Part shown: piece by piece, positions 32,990 through 46,311 of the stretch
Numbering within the stretch: position 1 is the first letter of the stretch
How the letters are laid out: the number at the start of each line of letters is the position of its first letter
Assembly: GCA_001792895.1 (NCBI GenBank)
Contig: MARA01000006.1
Span: 124,001-188,000, forward strand
From: Lentinus brumalis
Taxonomy: Eukaryota; Basidiomycota; Agaricomycetes; Polyporales; Polyporaceae
DNA length: 64,000 bases
Direction of reading: 5' to 3'
The notes under the pieces: model-generated
The model's input: the letters and a program-made list of their open reading frames with translations, nothing else
Database searches by the model: none
Told to the model about the DNA's origin: nothing
Made by a program: the position numbers and the translations under genes

Positions 32990-33865
32990 TCAGTCCCTGC
33001 CCCACCGCGTGCTCGTCGGTCTGTCCCTCCCCGCATGGTTTTCGTCCCATCGCCGGCGGTCCCTCTCCCTCTCCCTGTCTCTGGCCTCCTCGTTGTACAC
33101 GCTGGAGCCCGCCCGACGGTGGGGGACAGGTGACCTTGAGCGATCCCTCATTCGGTCCTGCGAGCGATCCCGCCGCGGTGGCCGCTCTGACTCCCGCCGG
33201 CGAGGCGAGCGGGACCGGCTGCGTGAGCGGGACCGCCGATGCCTCCGGGCGTCCTCATCATCGCTCGAGGCGTCTCCCCGCTCTCGCCGACGCTCCGCAC
33301 GCTTCTTCTCCTTCTTCAGCCGTTTCTCTTCCTTCTTCTGCGCCTTCCGCCGCCGCCGTTCTTCCTTGTCTGGGTCGAGCGAGCCGTCTACAGACGGTGC
33401 TCGGACGGGAACGGGAACGGGGACGGCAATAGCGTTCGCGCCAGTCCCAGCTCCCGCGCCAGCAGACGCTCCAGGCATGGCTCCAGAGGCGAAGCCCCTA
33501 CGTGACAACGCGTTTAGTGTGAGGAGGGAGACGAAGAGACATACAGGCGACGTACAATGCTGCTGCTAGAGCCTCCGCCTCTGCCTCCTTGATTCGCCTA
33601 ATCTCCTCTCTGCGCTCTGCATCGCCCTGAGGTCCCTCACGCGTATACCAGTGGATGTCCTTGTTCTTCTGCCATCGCCCGGTTGGCGCGTTGATACTGT
33701 GTCCAAGGTAGTTCTACCCATTCCCGTGTGAGCCCGGAGTATACATATATATGAAGCCAGTGGAGGCTCTAGACAACATACCTCCCTGTCCTTGTCTTGG
33801 GACACATCCGCCCACTTGAACTCTGCTTGGCCCCCACGGGTGCCACCACGCACAGGCTCAAACAT
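32990..33865 (-). CDS. MMTAG2-like protein (multiple myeloma tumour-associated protein 2 domain) with SR-rich tail
   Basis: A nuclear protein probably linked to RNA processing. Exons: 33782-33865, 33556-33713 and 32990-33497, total 750 nt, 249 residues. The N-terminal domain is the family signature: RGGTRGGQAEFKWADV, then after the first intron NYLGHSINAPTGRWQKNKDI and HWYTREGP, then a charged helix EERRIKEAEAEALAAALG-like segment. The C-terminal half is rich in Lys/Glu, then Arg/Ser dipeptides (RRSRSRSRSRSPRR) typical of splicing-associated proteins. Both introns are GT-AG. Its neighbour SQS1 is also a splicing-related gene on the same strand, 577 bp upstream; whether that matters is unknown. 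Confidence 0.87.
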
Positions 33866-34442
33866 AGCGGTCGGACTCGATCGGAGTGTTTCGCGTTACG
33901 TAGCGCTTGAGGGTCGATGACCTTCAAAAAGAGAGCAAGAGCCGCAGACGAAGCAGTAATCAAGCAGTAGAGCAGTAGACAGAAAGGATGAACAGTGACC
34001 AGTCCGAACGCGTCACGGTGGTTCAGACTCAGAGGCAAGCGCGGAGTAGCGCCCAGACGCATCGCATCCACTAAGAACGACTCCGAAGAGGGTCAGAAAC
34101 TCAAGTCACAAGGAGCAGCAGCCCTGGCAGGCCCGAGAACAATCCCAAGCGATACCATTCCGCCTCAGACTGCCTCAATGTCTGGGAGTCAGTTGTCTTC
34201 TGCCAAGGCTACATAGCGAATATACAATCAGCACACCCGACGGACGTCCGTGGGTTACAACTGCACACGATGACAGTCCGACGAGCGTGCGGACCTGAAC
34301 CATGACATAGGCCTGAGTCAATTCCAATGAATGCAACGTACAAGATGCCTCCTTCAGCCTACTCAATACATGCAAGAAAAGGGACCCGACGCCCATACAT
34401 CCAAATCCCGAGCCCGGACATCAAACCTCCGGTGGGATCCAG
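33866..34442. other. MMTAG2-like promoter side and SQS1 3' flank
   Basis: Interval between two leftward genes; no coding signal was seen. Confidence 0.45.
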
Positions 34443-37400
34443 CTACAATGTCGCGCCCAGCCCCAGCTTCGTCTTCTTCATGATCGCTGTGAGCGGGACA
34501 TCGAGCCCACCGGACTGTCCGATGCGGTCGCCGTCTGACCAACCCATCGCTGCAAGCATCCTAAAGCCGACGTTTTTGTCGTCGATCTTGGCGGCGTCCT
34601 ACATGGGGGGTGCAATCGGCAGTCAGCCCTCAGTTCTCACATCGCGTCGCCCGCGCAGGATCCGGAGCGGGGAATGTAGACGGCAATCTAAGACGCAGAC
34701 TCACCTTGCCGACTGCCTCACCCTCGCGATGCTTCGCAAGAGACGTCACCTTTCCTCTGCCCTTGCCGTATCCGCCCGGGGCTTCCCACTTGCCCTTCGT
34801 CGCCTGCCTCATGATGTGCCGAATTTTGCCCTCGTTGATGCCAACCCCGCTGTTGGACTTCTTGACAAGCGTCGTGTACCGCGCCTCGCCCTTGCCTTTG
34901 CTCTGGCTCTTGAGGTTGAACGCCGTCGCAAGCTCGTGCACCCGCTTGCGCGTGTCCTTGTCGGCCGGAGGCAGGGACATCGTATTGGGACCGCCGATGT
35001 CTTCCAAGAACCGGCGTATCTGGATCTCCAGGTCGACCAAGTCGACGATGCGGTTGGGCAGATCGTCCGCAGAGCGCGCGGCTGCTAGCATGGCTTTCCG
35101 ACCCTTCTTGCCACCCTTGTGCAAAGCCAATGGGTCCGCAGCGAGGATCAAGCGATCCAACGCCCGTTTCTTCTTGTTCTCGGCCTTCTTTTCACGGTCC
35201 TTCTCCCATTGTTCGCGCAACTCGGGAGGAACGTGCTTGTTTTTACCGCGCTCTGCACAAGGTGCATGCGTTAGATACGTGTATGGAGTTCAGTGGAAAA
35301 CATACTGGCTGGCTGCAGCATACTCGCGAATACGTCGTCATCGAGATCGAAGTCACCATTTTGGACAGCTTTGAACATATACTTCCTCGCCCGCCTACCG
35401 CCGCCGGACAGGAGATGCTGATTCTCAGCGAGCAGCTCCTGTACAGGCCGTCAGCTTCAGATCATACATCGGCACACTTGAGCGTACACACCTCAATATG
35501 GTCGAAGTAGTCCTCATCCTCGTCGGCCCAAGTCATCTCGATCGACATGGCATCGTCATCGCTGAAGTCCTCTGCCCTCGCTTTCCCTTTGCCTTTGTCC
35601 TTGCTCGAGCTGGCTCGTAGTCGCTCCAGTCGCGCTTGGAAGCCCCTTCTCGGAGTCTCATCCTCGTCCGGACTGTCGCTATCGTCGTCGTCTTCGTCAT
35701 CTTCCTCGTCGTCGTCCTCGTCGTCTTCCTCGTCTTCGGCTTCTCCGATGAGTACCCGTTCCTCCGTCCGGACGATCTCTTCAACTTCAACATCTGTCTC
35801 GACATCGCTGTCGTCGTCAGACTCGCCCGCCTCTGCATCAACCTTCGAGCTGCTTGCCACATGGGCTGCTTTCACATCCTGATCATCTTCGTCCTCCTCG
35901 GCAGACTCGGCAGACTCGGGTCCACGCGTGTCCTCTTCCTCGTCCTCCAACTTCATCCTCTCGATATCAGCGATGTCGTCCATGGTGACTTGTCTCGAGC
36001 CTTGGACGCTCATGCCATGTACAAACCTCTTCATCGCGGCCAAGTCAACACCCTCGTCAAGCTCCATGCCGCCCATATCGGCAGAAAGTGCGTCAACGTC
36101 GTCCTCCTCGTCCGATGTCCCGAAGTTGACGTCAGAATCGCCTCTCCGCTGCTCAGCACGCCTGGGATCCTCCTCGTGGAGTAGCGCCTCCTCATGCATC
36201 GCACCGAACGCCCCGAAGCCGCGTAACGACTTGCGACGCGCCTTGCGGTTGCGCTTCAGTAATGAACGCGGGGTACCCCCGCCAACCGGATGAAGACGAC
36301 GACTCTGCTGTTTCGTAGCGGTCTTGGCGAAAGAGAACGAGACATTCTCGAACGAGGGAGGAGGAGGAAGCTCTTCGGCCTCCGGGACCTGGAAAGTGGG
36401 GGTAAGTGAGATCGACGGCGCGCGATGTGGTGTCCTTGGCGTTTCGGGGTATAATGTACCCATCTCAATGGTGAGAGTAGGCTGTTGGACATCGCTGCCG
36501 ATCTCGACGCCGGTGAGAATGGAGGTAGACGGTAGAGTCTCTCTTGATAAAGGAGGTTGGCGAGTCGGGGGCGGTGACGGTTTGCTATTGCGTGGGTGCG
36601 GTGCAACATAGACGATTACCTCGTCATCGTCCTCAGTAGCCTCTCCGAGTGCGCCGCCATTCACTCTCTCGACCTTGATACGACTCGTGTGGTTATGTGT
36701 CACATTCGACGGTGTGGTGTCAACGAAGAAGCTCGTGGACTCCTGCTGCACGGTCGTCCTTTTTGTGACTGTTGGTTTCTCCTTGGCAGCGGCATCAACT
36801 TGAGCCTGGATCTTGCCAATGTCCGCGAAGTCAATTTCCTCCAGTTGCTCTTCATCTCCCTCGTCACCGGATGGTTCTGGAGCTTCGTCGAGTGGATGGA
36901 ATACTCGGAAGACCGCGTCGGCAGTCGGGACATGACTCTCTTCGTCTCCGTCAACTGAGAAGGCATGACATGAGCAATGTTATGACGATCCATATACAGA
37001 CTGTCTTACTAGCAGGTTCAACAACAGACTTGAATATGTCTTCTTCCTCCTCGAAGAGCGTCGCGGTGTAGACTGATCGTACGAAAACCACGGGTCTCAG
37101 CAGTGGTCGGTCTTCATAGAGCAAGCTGGACAATGAAGCTCCTGCCTTCAGCTTCGAAGACAAGTTACGCCCACGTCCAGAAGGGAAAGGAGAACTGTCC
37201 CCCGAATCTCCTCTTCCGCGACCTGAGCCGCGAGGGGAACCAAGTCCTCCGCGCGAGTTCTTGAACACATTGAAGGGCATCGAGTGCGAACCTCTGCCTC
37301 TTCCGCGACCTCGCGGCGTCCCACGAGTGGGCGGCGGGGTGGGTGGGTTGTCTGCATCATTTATGTTATATTTAGCGATTAGATGTGGTCTGTTACTCAC

Positions 37401-37590
37401 TGGTCGACCATTGCTGAATGGGAAAATCAAGCTCGTCGAGATATGCTGGACCTCCTCGACCTCGCCCTCTACCGCCGCCATTGCCTCGTCCCCCTCTCCA
37501 TCCGCCCCTCCCTCGACCTCGGAAGGATTCTCCGTTGTCGAAAGAGCCTCGGGAGCCTCCGCGACCGCGGTTATTCTTCCCTCTAGCCAT
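34443..37590 (-). CDS. SQS1: SQS1-type R3H/G-patch activator of the Prp43 helicase
   Basis: In yeast, Sqs1 (Pfa1) stimulates the RNA helicase Prp43 in splicing and ribosome assembly. Exons: 37401-37590, 37010-37351, 35492-36954, 35306-35438, 34705-35252 and 34443-34598, total 2832 nt, 943 residues; introns 49-106 nt. An RGG-rich N-terminus (GRGRGGWRGGRGNGG) leads to a stretch with FENVSFSFAKTATKQQSRRL and SRQVTMDDIADIERMKLEDE. A strongly acidic region follows, then ELLAENQHLLSGGGRRARKY and ALDRLILAADPLALHKG. The R3H-like region (about residues 785-845) includes DKDTRKRVHELATAFNLKSQ. The C-terminal G-patch reads VGFRMLAAMGWSDGDRIGQS and ends KTKLGLGATL. A second ATG 14 codons upstream (37632) is in frame; 37590 gives the more typical MARGKNNRGRGG start. 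Confidence 0.9.
35660..35765 (-). repeat. Low-complexity acidic codon repeat inside SQS1
   Basis: Imperfect GAN/GAC/GAA trinucleotide tract (read on the minus strand) that encodes a run of Asp and Glu in exon 3 of SQS1. It opens long spurious ORFs in other frames and is likely to vary in length between strains. Confidence 0.8.
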
Positions 37591-37923
37591 CTTATAGATA
37601 CAAGAAGATGTCGATAGTATGGATACAGCCAAGAGATGATCGATTCAGCCAAGCGACAGCAGGATGTATAAGAAGCCGAGCAGAGGAAGAATTACAAGCG
37701 TAGAAAAACTTGCTGGGGGTCTCTTGCCGGCCTGGAGACCTCAGCGAGAGTCACTGCGGTAGCCAGTTGGAGTAGGCATCAAGGTATTCCCGGGCCGAAT
37801 ATGGACATCTAAACGCCCTTGTAGGCATGCGCCGTCATGGCCGCCGGGCACCCACACTCTACTCTCTACCGCATACCCTCTGCGTCTTGGAACTTCTCAT
37901 TCCTCAAACAGACTTGCTGCACT
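37591..37923. other. Bidirectional promoter region SQS1/USE1
   Basis: A 333-bp gap between divergent genes. No clear TATA box was seen. Confidence 0.5.
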
Positions 37924-38975
37924 ATGACGGAGAAGACTGTACACGACCGTGTTAACCTTGACCGGCTGGTCCGCAGACTCGAGAAGAACATCACGACGGA
38001 GAGTTGGACCGACGGCGCACCAGGGACATCTGCCACTCCTGCTTGGATCAGGACCAGGGGAACTCTACAGGCATGTATCTTGTCTACATGCCTCTCTATT
38101 CTGGTTGGCCGGCGATAACCATATATTCTGGCAGAAAGTGAAACATGCGCGCAAGCTGCTGCAGAGTGTGGAGTCTGAGGACACGTCGAGCTCGTCAGTG
38201 CCGTCCGCTTTATGGTATACCAATTTCGTTGACTATTGATCTGTCGTAGAACCGCGCCACGACACTATGCGGATCTTAGAAGAACCCTGGATCGCCTAGA
38301 GTCCCTCGTCGCTGAAGTGGACAAGGTAATACCATGCTCAATCTGCACCTCCTTCTGTCTGACATCACCCACTGCGCAGAGGATCTCTCCTCCTGTCATG
38401 CGCCCAACCCCCATATTACCCACTATCCCACCACCTCCGCCGGTTGTGGATGTCTCCACGTCAGCCGAAGATTCCCAGCCCGACGCGGAGGCCACGCCAC
38501 TCGATCCGACCGCGACACTGCTGCCGGCCGATGAGTCGTTAGCTGCCGCAGCCCACGAACGACTCTATGGTCCCTCTGAGCCCGCGCTTTCACACGAGGT
38601 CCCATCAACCCGAGCGAAACTCTGCTACCTCCTTCGCTTCCCACTGCTGCAGAGAAGTCCACGTCACAAGCTACGCCCGCCTTCATGCAGAACTCTGCTG
38701 CCCTGCAAGAGGAGCTGTCCGCGCAACTTGCACAAATGGCGACCCAGCTCAAACGCAATGCCATTCACTTCGCCGGTGCGCTTGAGAAGGATAAGGCGGT
38801 CGTGTCAGAGACCCAGGAGAAGCTCGAACGCAACTACGACGTGATGTCGAAGGAGCGCGTCCGGTTGCGCGACCATAGCTCCAAGAGTTGGGGGACTACT
38901 TGGATCACTATCCTCAGTCTCCTGGTCGTACTCGTCGGGTTTGTCATGACCTTCCTCATCATTCGCATTACATAG
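37924..38975 (+). CDS. USE1: ER SNARE USE1 (retrograde Golgi-to-ER traffic)
   Basis: A tail-anchored Q-SNARE of the ER fusion machinery. Best model: exons 37924-38070, 38135-38193, 38250-38325, 38380-38598 and 38655-38975, total 822 nt, 273 residues. The start reads NLDRLVRRLEKNI; RTRGTLQ is spliced to KVKHARKLLQSVESED, the family's N-terminal hallmark, over an intron with a GC donor (CAG then GCATGT, 38071-38134). RTLDRLESLVAEVDK follows. The SNARE helix begins LQEELSAQLAQMATQLKRNA, and a C-terminal membrane anchor (ITILSLLVVLVGFVMTFLII) ends the protein. The third intron (38326-38379) is a multiple of three and stop-free, so it could be retained. The donor of the last intron is weak (GTCCCA), and the exact end of exon 4 is uncertain. 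Confidence 0.84.
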
Positions 38976-41900
38976 GCACTTCGTCATGTCTTCGTTCACG
39001 CATGACGGTATTTATGATGCTGTTCGTCCTCTCTATCGGCGTATCCTATCGTACGCCAACATTGTAGGCAATATGGCGCAGTACGATCTGCACACTCTTC
39101 CTAGATTACTCCATGAGGATGGAGGTGACCGTCGAGCTCAACTGCTCTGACTGTGAGCGCACTGCTCGTCTGCAATCTTGCAATTTTGCCCAGAGCCTGC
39201 CCATCGTCGTTCGCGTGCGCCGACAAGTAGAACCCGCGATTCGTCCCGGGTATTCTTGTCTCGTATGCAGACTCGAGGGACTGCTAGTGCCACAGACCGG
39301 GGTGGAATCCAGGAACGTTGAACTAGCGGTCTTGTCCAGGACGACATATTTACATACTTCCAGTTCTCGGGCGGCATGTGTTGGCCACCCCAGAACCATG
39401 CGGCCCAGTTAGTTCGTACGCCAGGAACCCACACAACGATACCCCGGCGCAGGCCTGGCTGTGGGTAGATCATACCGACAAAGGTCGTCCTGCGCGTCCG
39501 TCGGGCCATGGGTCCGTACTGCCTGCGCGGAGTGCAATCCCTGCGAGCGGCGTCGAACTTTATAGGCTAATCATCAGCAATGGTACGTCCCCATCACGTA
39601 CAAGGCCTGCAGAATCAAGTCTGGCGCCGCGTTGTGGCCGTTATAGGTCCCGAGCGAAGCTGGCCTATGATTCGGAGAACGGCTGTCGACTCCCGGGGCC
39701 GCGCACGGAAGCATCCAACTTGAGGAAAGGCGAGGATATGGGCGATCCGATATGTCGGGGTGGACAGGAGGCAGGCTGCTCCCGAAACTCTGCGTTAAAT
39801 AAATGAAATGAGCACGCACGAGTGCATGTTCCCTTCTCAGCAAAGCATACGCATATTCGGTAAAAACACGCACCTCCAACATGTCGACTCCCACCTTGGT
39901 CCCAAGCAGTGATTAGACAATGTCTTCGTTGCACAGGTGCGACTCTGTGGATCGATACTAAAGGTTAACTCAATGGTCTAACGCGTCGATCGATGGGCGA
40001 AGTGGGTCCGCGATGAGACGGAAGAGGCAACCGACGATCATGACCGAAGGAGACACCGGGCCACGTCCCCATTGGCATCAGCGCAGCGGCAAGGGACAGC
40101 GCATAGTGCCGCTGCTCAGTTGGCTCTTCCAAATGAAGTTCCCTACGGCGTGCCGCGGCCTCACGGATTATGTAGCAGCCACTCACCGGCACGAGAAACC
40201 GTAACGCCACGCCCACGACGCATTCGCTCATCCATCTTGCAGGAGCCACGGCAATGCAGATGGCGCCAGCGCGAGCACAGCGTCCATGAATACAGCGGGA
40301 GTCTCCGACGATTCTCCTAGTGTGCCTGCCGAGGCATCTCGGAGACGGAACCGACTTTGCCGTCTTTCCCCGGGCGATGAAGTGGGCGGTCGTCGAAGGG
40401 TGGTATTAGCTATACATCGACGATCCGATATGGGAGAGGAAGGAGTGCTGTCCGTCGCACGTGCAGCGACACACCTGCTGGAAAACATTTAAAGAGTAAA
40501 CCCATTATCAGTTATAAATCACACTCGACGCCGCGATCACTTACATGAGTCTGTATGCCAAGGGCCAAAGATTTGACGATTCAACCTTTGTCGGGATTTC
40601 AACGGGAGGCCGCATCTGCGATGGGTCGGAAAGCCTCCAACTGCACAGGAACAGTCGTGCACGACTACTGACAATCGACAAGGCGACCACAACTCGACAC
40701 AAACATCCAGAATGTTGCATACATCGTCACCCTAGGCCTGATGGACACGCACACGCGGCCTCTTGTCTCTCACGAAGCCTATTCTCGGTTAGCCCCTTGG
40801 TCTCGGAAGTATTGGAATTCACGACGAGCTTGTTCGAGTGGAGTCGGCTTGCAACGTGGTACTCCACGCCGAAAGCCAAACATGTCTTCTGACTGACGTT
40901 CACGTTCACGTTAAGGGCCCAGGCCTACCCCGCACATCAAGGACTCGGAGCGAGGGCAGATCGTGCGTCACATCGCCGCTGCCATGGTGCACAGTCACGA
41001 TGAGAGCCTGAGGTAGGAGTCTGTGGCGCCGCGATATGCGACTGTCAATCATACGAACTTTGTACTGCTCCCTATGTGACCATGTCAAGCGTCGGGGATG
41101 AGCTGCCGATGAGAGCAGTTGTAGCAACGAGAGCGTCGCGTAGATGATGGGTCGTGTGGGGTGGTGGGTCCAAGAGAAAGCGCGAAATAAATTGATTGAG
41201 GTCTCTGGACCATACATGTATGCTGTCAAGTGGTACGATAAGCGGAGGCACATATAGACAATCAACCACGTACCTCACGATAGAAGCAGTTCGTCATCGC
41301 CGTCGACAAGCCGTGCAGTCCACCTATGTATCTCTATGGGGTGCGCCGGGCCTCATGTGAGCGCGTCACGGCTGCAGATCGCAACGCGCAGATACACGGC
41401 CATCTGCAGAAGGTGCACAGGACACTTCCATAATACACTCCGCGAGCACGCGCACCAACGCCCGGAGAGGGTGATCCTGAGTTCGACTCTGAGACAACTC
41501 GGAGCGTTCTCGGTCAACACGGCCAGTTCAGCTCGACCGCCAAGCCCTGGCCAGGCGAGTGCCAGGATCGTCCGAGGCGTCCCCGGACACAAGCCGGCGG
41601 TCTGGACGTGAGAGGTGTGCATCACTTGACGCATTACTAGCGAGCTAAGCCTGCACGAGCCATACACTTGCACGGGTACGGTCGTGCCAGAGCCACGCCC
41701 GGGGCTGTCAAGCGGTCAGAGTAGTGTCACACGAACACGAGGCAACAGAACGCGCTCGCCTGCTGTACCTAGCTGGCAGCCACCGGTCGCACACTGTGGC
41801 CAGCTGAGAGGCGTCCTCTCAGCGTTCCGTAGCCAGTGGGCCGCCAACCATGGGTGGCTCGTTCACCAACCAAGATCAAATGATGTCCGCCTCAGTGGGT

Positions 41901-44900
41901 CATATGTTCGAGTCGTGTTATTTTGGACGACGTCCATATGTCGCCTGGAACTGATCATGCATGAACAAAGACGTAACACAGGTGGCAATAGGGCACACGA
42001 GGCAAACGTCTTACCTGCAACGTAGGCTGTCATCCTCGTTGAGACCGGACAAGCTCGAGAACATACCGAAACTGCGCTCCGGCCACAGATGTGTCATAAT
42101 CACTTCCTTCAAGTTCGTGGGTCGCCTACCGCGTACACGTGAGCGAAGACCAGATGATACCCCACAACTGCACGCCTTTCTCAGGGCAGGCCCTCTGACC
42201 GGTGTCATACGTCGCGCAGTAAGGGTCCTACAGTTCCAGACCACAACATAGCCCATCAACAGAAGCGTGCGATATTCGACGACGTTGCATGAGCAGGCTT
42301 CTCTACCCCACGGGGCCCTGCGAGATGCGTGCCAGACGTACACCACGCTCCACTCGCTGTTGTTCTCGCATGCAACATGCGAGTCGCGACGATGCGACTG
42401 TGGCAGTCGGAAGGGGAGTCATGCACCGGCCTCCTGCATCAAGCGCACCTACATGTGTTTGCGCTTGATGAGAACACCAAATGTACATGTCCTTTGTCCT
42501 GTCGGGCGATGTGGCTCAGAACTGAAAAGCAGGTTCAGGGTGAGCCCCGGGAACCTACAGGCATGGGCCACCCCAGATCCAAGCCATACGATCGCGAGGC
42601 TCGAGACTTCGATCGTACGCATCGCAAGCATCGCATTGGCGGATAGACAAAGGCTTCTGATGGCGTGCCGCCGCGGGGCTGTTGGTTCGGAGCGCCAGCC
42701 AAACTATGAAGGTGAACGATTGTGAACGTGCGAGAAGGGCGCAATAGGCGTTCTCGCCCGTGAATGGAATTCATTACCCAGGGAAACTCTCAAACGATAA
42801 TGACCTTGTCGTGCGTACACAGTCGCCGGCCATTCCATAAACCCCGTGTTGTGGCCAACCAGTGACCGGACTCGATCGTGAGACCTATGACTCGTTGATC
42901 AGAACACTCGAAGTGGAACACGCCGTGAGTACGGGCGTGGGTACTTACCTAGGGGGGAGCAGATGCACTGTATGTTGACTGGCGAAGCGACCGAGTGAAG
43001 ACTAACGACAAGTCGACGCTCTTATTGCATTACTGGCTGCTGACTCGGACGTACGTTTGTGCTGACTGGCAACACTAAGCAGTGCACCTTCGTCCCCGGA
43101 CCCCGAACAGGAGAGAAGCAGAACCCTGCAGAAGACCTTGAACAACGTAATCATAAAGGACAGGCAGACAGAAGCCGCACCGGAGATTAAGACCACACGG
43201 ACGGCCACGGGAGGCGGAATCTGCGCACGGAAGGCTCAATTGCCGCACAAGTTGACTCTGTGCATGCGGTCATGCTGTCGCCCATGGATCGTTCCACAAA
43301 TTCAGACACTGTTCGATTGGATAGCATAAAGACAGCAAGCCGCTTTACCCTCCCCTCCAGTCGCCGCTGACCTCACGTACTGTCCAAGGAAGTCAGCTCG
43401 GAGCGCACAAGAAGCACCATCGGAGTGGCTGACTGAACGGAGCGACACGGATGGACGCCATCGGAGATGGCTGTGGGCACCGAACGAAGCCGCTGCGTGA
43501 TGCCAGCATGCGGATGTGCATGCACAGCTCGCGCGAGATTCACACCTCAGCGGCTCGCACGGACACCTCCCTGAATAAGACGGACGGCGCAGTCGCATCA
43601 GCGCAAAAACTCCATTGAGTTCACTTAAGGTACGAGAAAGTAATGGCTCTCGTTCCTGACGGCGTCGAGATGTCCCGCGATGACATTTGTACTTTCAGGT
43701 ATGAGCAGAGCACACGGCGTCCATCAAGCTCGGGAGACCTTCCTTTCACAAGTCCTTTCAGTACTGTAACCCGCGCGGATGAGCGAGGTGGCTCGGGACC
43801 GCGGTCACGAGAGGAACGAGTGGAGTTGTGGGCATACAGGATCGGTTGGCACGGATACAACGGGACCATGACGCAGGAGTAGGTCTCGTCCCAGATGCAC
43901 GTGCGGATCGCAGCAGCTACGTCCTGAGCGCACACAACATGAGGCAGCATGGCGTACATAGGGGAATTCGATTCTTACCCAGCGGTCCACAGCGCGAGTT
44001 GTGCGGACCATGACCTCACCGCAGCTGGCTAAAGGACCGAGAGGCATAAACAAGGAGATGCGACCAGGCCCTATCCTCGTGAACAGACCCTGTAGTGAGG
44101 ATCCGCGCAAGAAGATGTGGCAGCTAGAGCGAGCAAAGTCCCAAAGGCCTGTTAAGTACAGCTCGTGGTGCTCGAGAGGCTGCCGATACGCCCCACTCCA
44201 ATCGCAGTATTACGACTGCTAGTTGAGAGCGGGTCGGATATAGAACTCACCTGTGGCGATATAAGCTCATGCGAGCTGACCTGTCCACGGGTGGGAGTTG
44301 AAGTGATCGCGTCTAGTTCCGGGCGCCGCCCACTTCTTGCGGTGGTGGACACTGGACAGCACAATGCGCGCACCCCAGGGCGCATGATGGAGTAACGTTC
44401 AAGGTACTGAAGCGAATGCTGGGTCGATGTGGCATGATACGCGCGCATACGAAGGCGGCAGCACACGGTCACTGATCAACAAAGGCCGAGGGGGGGACGT
44501 CGGGTCCCGCGCTTTAGTGTACCATGCGAGGCCGGGGATGCAACCTTGTGATAAGTAAGAAAGTAGCAACGGGGGGATACAACGCACATGCAGGTCAAAG
44601 AATGGAGGCCGCCCAGTGACCATGGCAGTTGGTCGAGACCTCTGGGGCAGTGGCTGGCGGTGACGCTGTGGCCCGCCCGTCGGCAACTCCCGCCTGATCC
44701 CCAGAACCGTACAAAGTCAGCGCAGACCTGCGCAGTCTCCAGAGCTTCAGAGTTAACGTTTGAACGTTCACGACGGGGAGTGGCCCAAGCGCAATGAGAG
44801 CGTCGCGGACGTTAATTGTGCGGGGTCGAAGCGGTGTGGGGCTGCATACTTATCCGACAAAAAGCAATATTAACGAGGCGTTGATTGGCTGCGTCAGCTG

Positions 44901-45238
44901 TGACGTGACGGCGTTAAGTGCGGGTCCAGACCGCGGGCCGGCTGAAACGGGGTGCGTGGCATTATTTATTTCGGGTTGTTTGCACGGTTACCTCCTTGAT
45001 TTCTGGTGTTTGGGCAAGGTATTTGGGACGCCCGGGTGGTCTCCATCTTCCCTTGGACTCCTCCAGGACCCCACCACACACTCGCAACCACGACGACCTC
45101 AAGAACGACTCTGGCTGCTCCCGCGACGACGAGGAGCGCGTTTTACGCGTCATTTATCGCATCTTGCACGTCCATCTCTGCCTCGTGCTCTGTTCCCGCA
45201 TCACTTGCAACCCCGCGAACCACGTTCTGCCGAAGCCA
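38976..45238. other. 6.3-kb gene-free block
   Basis: The largest empty stretch. No ORF in any frame resembles a family I know, and no transposase, reverse transcriptase or integrase motif was recognised. Minus-strand fragments near 39380-39510 (WAAWFWGGQHMPPENWKYVN) and 39990-40490 (FMDAVLALAPSALPWLLQDG, then CVVGVALRFLVPV in another frame) look somewhat protein-like, but stops interrupt them. Whether this is an old transposon graveyard or a gene lost to decay cannot be told by eye. Confidence 0.4.
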
Positions 45239-45911
45239 TGAGTAGCCCTGCGCCTTCGTCCAGAAAGCAACACCGGACCGACGCTGGCTTTAATTCTCGG
45301 CCTCGCGTTCCACCCACCGGAGCGTCCACGAGTCGTGTCGCTAACCGTCATGCGTCTTCGAGCGCCGGAAGCAGGGCCCGGGAGCAAAACGGCTTGCCTT
45401 GCTCGTCAGACTCGCGCGACTTCTCACCCATTATCTCCATTGGCCTTGGTCACGCATACTCTGCCCTTGCGCAAACGCCGCCCTCCGATTCCAAAGTCCG
45501 AAGGCGTGCAGGCGCGACCTTGCCTTGCAACGAGGTCTCTCCCGGGCTCCGTATAGGCGGGTTGGGGCGTCGGATCCAGGCCCATCAATCTGCACGCGCC
45601 CCCAGCACGACCAGCTGGCCGCCGCTTGCGTTCGCTCAAGTAGCTCCTGCGTCATTAAATGAGCCCCCTTCCCTCTCCTCCTCCCTGACATCCGCCGCCC
45701 CTTCCCTCGCTGGCCCGCCCACCCCCAAGAGCGAGCACTCCCCCGTCCGCGCTCGTACACGCAGCGCGTTCGTTACCCCGTCGGCATCCTTTGCTTCCCT
45801 GCGCAGTGACTTGCGCTCTTGCGAAGCAGAACAGCTCCGGTGTGAGCGGCACACACCGTCACCGTCACCTCTTTCGCACGCATCGCGCGAACCGCGGCCG
45901 GGTTCCCATCG
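45239..45911 (+). CDS. Possible separate gene or 5' coding exon, Ser/Pro/Arg-rich
   Basis: An open frame of 224 codons after a pyrimidine-rich leader, with a good start context (GAAGCC before ATG). It ends at a strong donor (G then GTAAGT at 45912). An AG at 46281-46283 would join it in frame to the next gene through a 372-nt intron, giving one longer protein, but that intron is far longer than others here. The translation is low-complexity and resembles no family I know. It could equally be leader s equence read by chance. Confidence 0.33.
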
Positions 45912-46311
45912 GTAAGTTCCTGCTCTGTTGGCCTATCCAGACCGGTTCGAGCCTCTTTCGCGTCTCGCGAACCTTGCGCATTTAATATTGACTGAACCCT
46001 ATCCATTTGGATCTGGGAAACTGTCTCTCCGGCCTCTGGACCGGTTCGCTCCAAGCGCTTCTGTTTCCCCAGTCTTCTCTTAGACCATGCGTGTCTGCGG
46101 GATGCGGTCCCTTTTATTTGCCCCCTTCACCGCAGTACTTCCTCCCTCTCCGCAGACACCGTCTCCCCACCTTTCCGCGTTTGCGATCATACGCTGACCT
46201 CTGCTTGCCCCCATCATCACGCCTGCTCCTAGATCTTCGCCCGTCCCCTCTCCACGCAGCCCCTCTATCAGGCGTGGCCTAGTACCGCTGCGTGCACGCC
46301 CTACCCTCGCC

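Noticed and set aside
33009..33569. 186-codon plus-strand ORF
   Set aside because: Antisense shadow of the Arg/Ser-rich tail of the MMTAG2-like gene.
35547..36293. Long plus-strand ORFs rich in Ser, Val and Leu
   Set aside because: They are antisense shadows of the acidic codon repeat in SQS1.
44794..45238. 5' extension of the ORF at 45239
   Set aside because: Open by chance; it has no good start context and resembles promoter or leader DNA. The ATG at 45239 has a better context.
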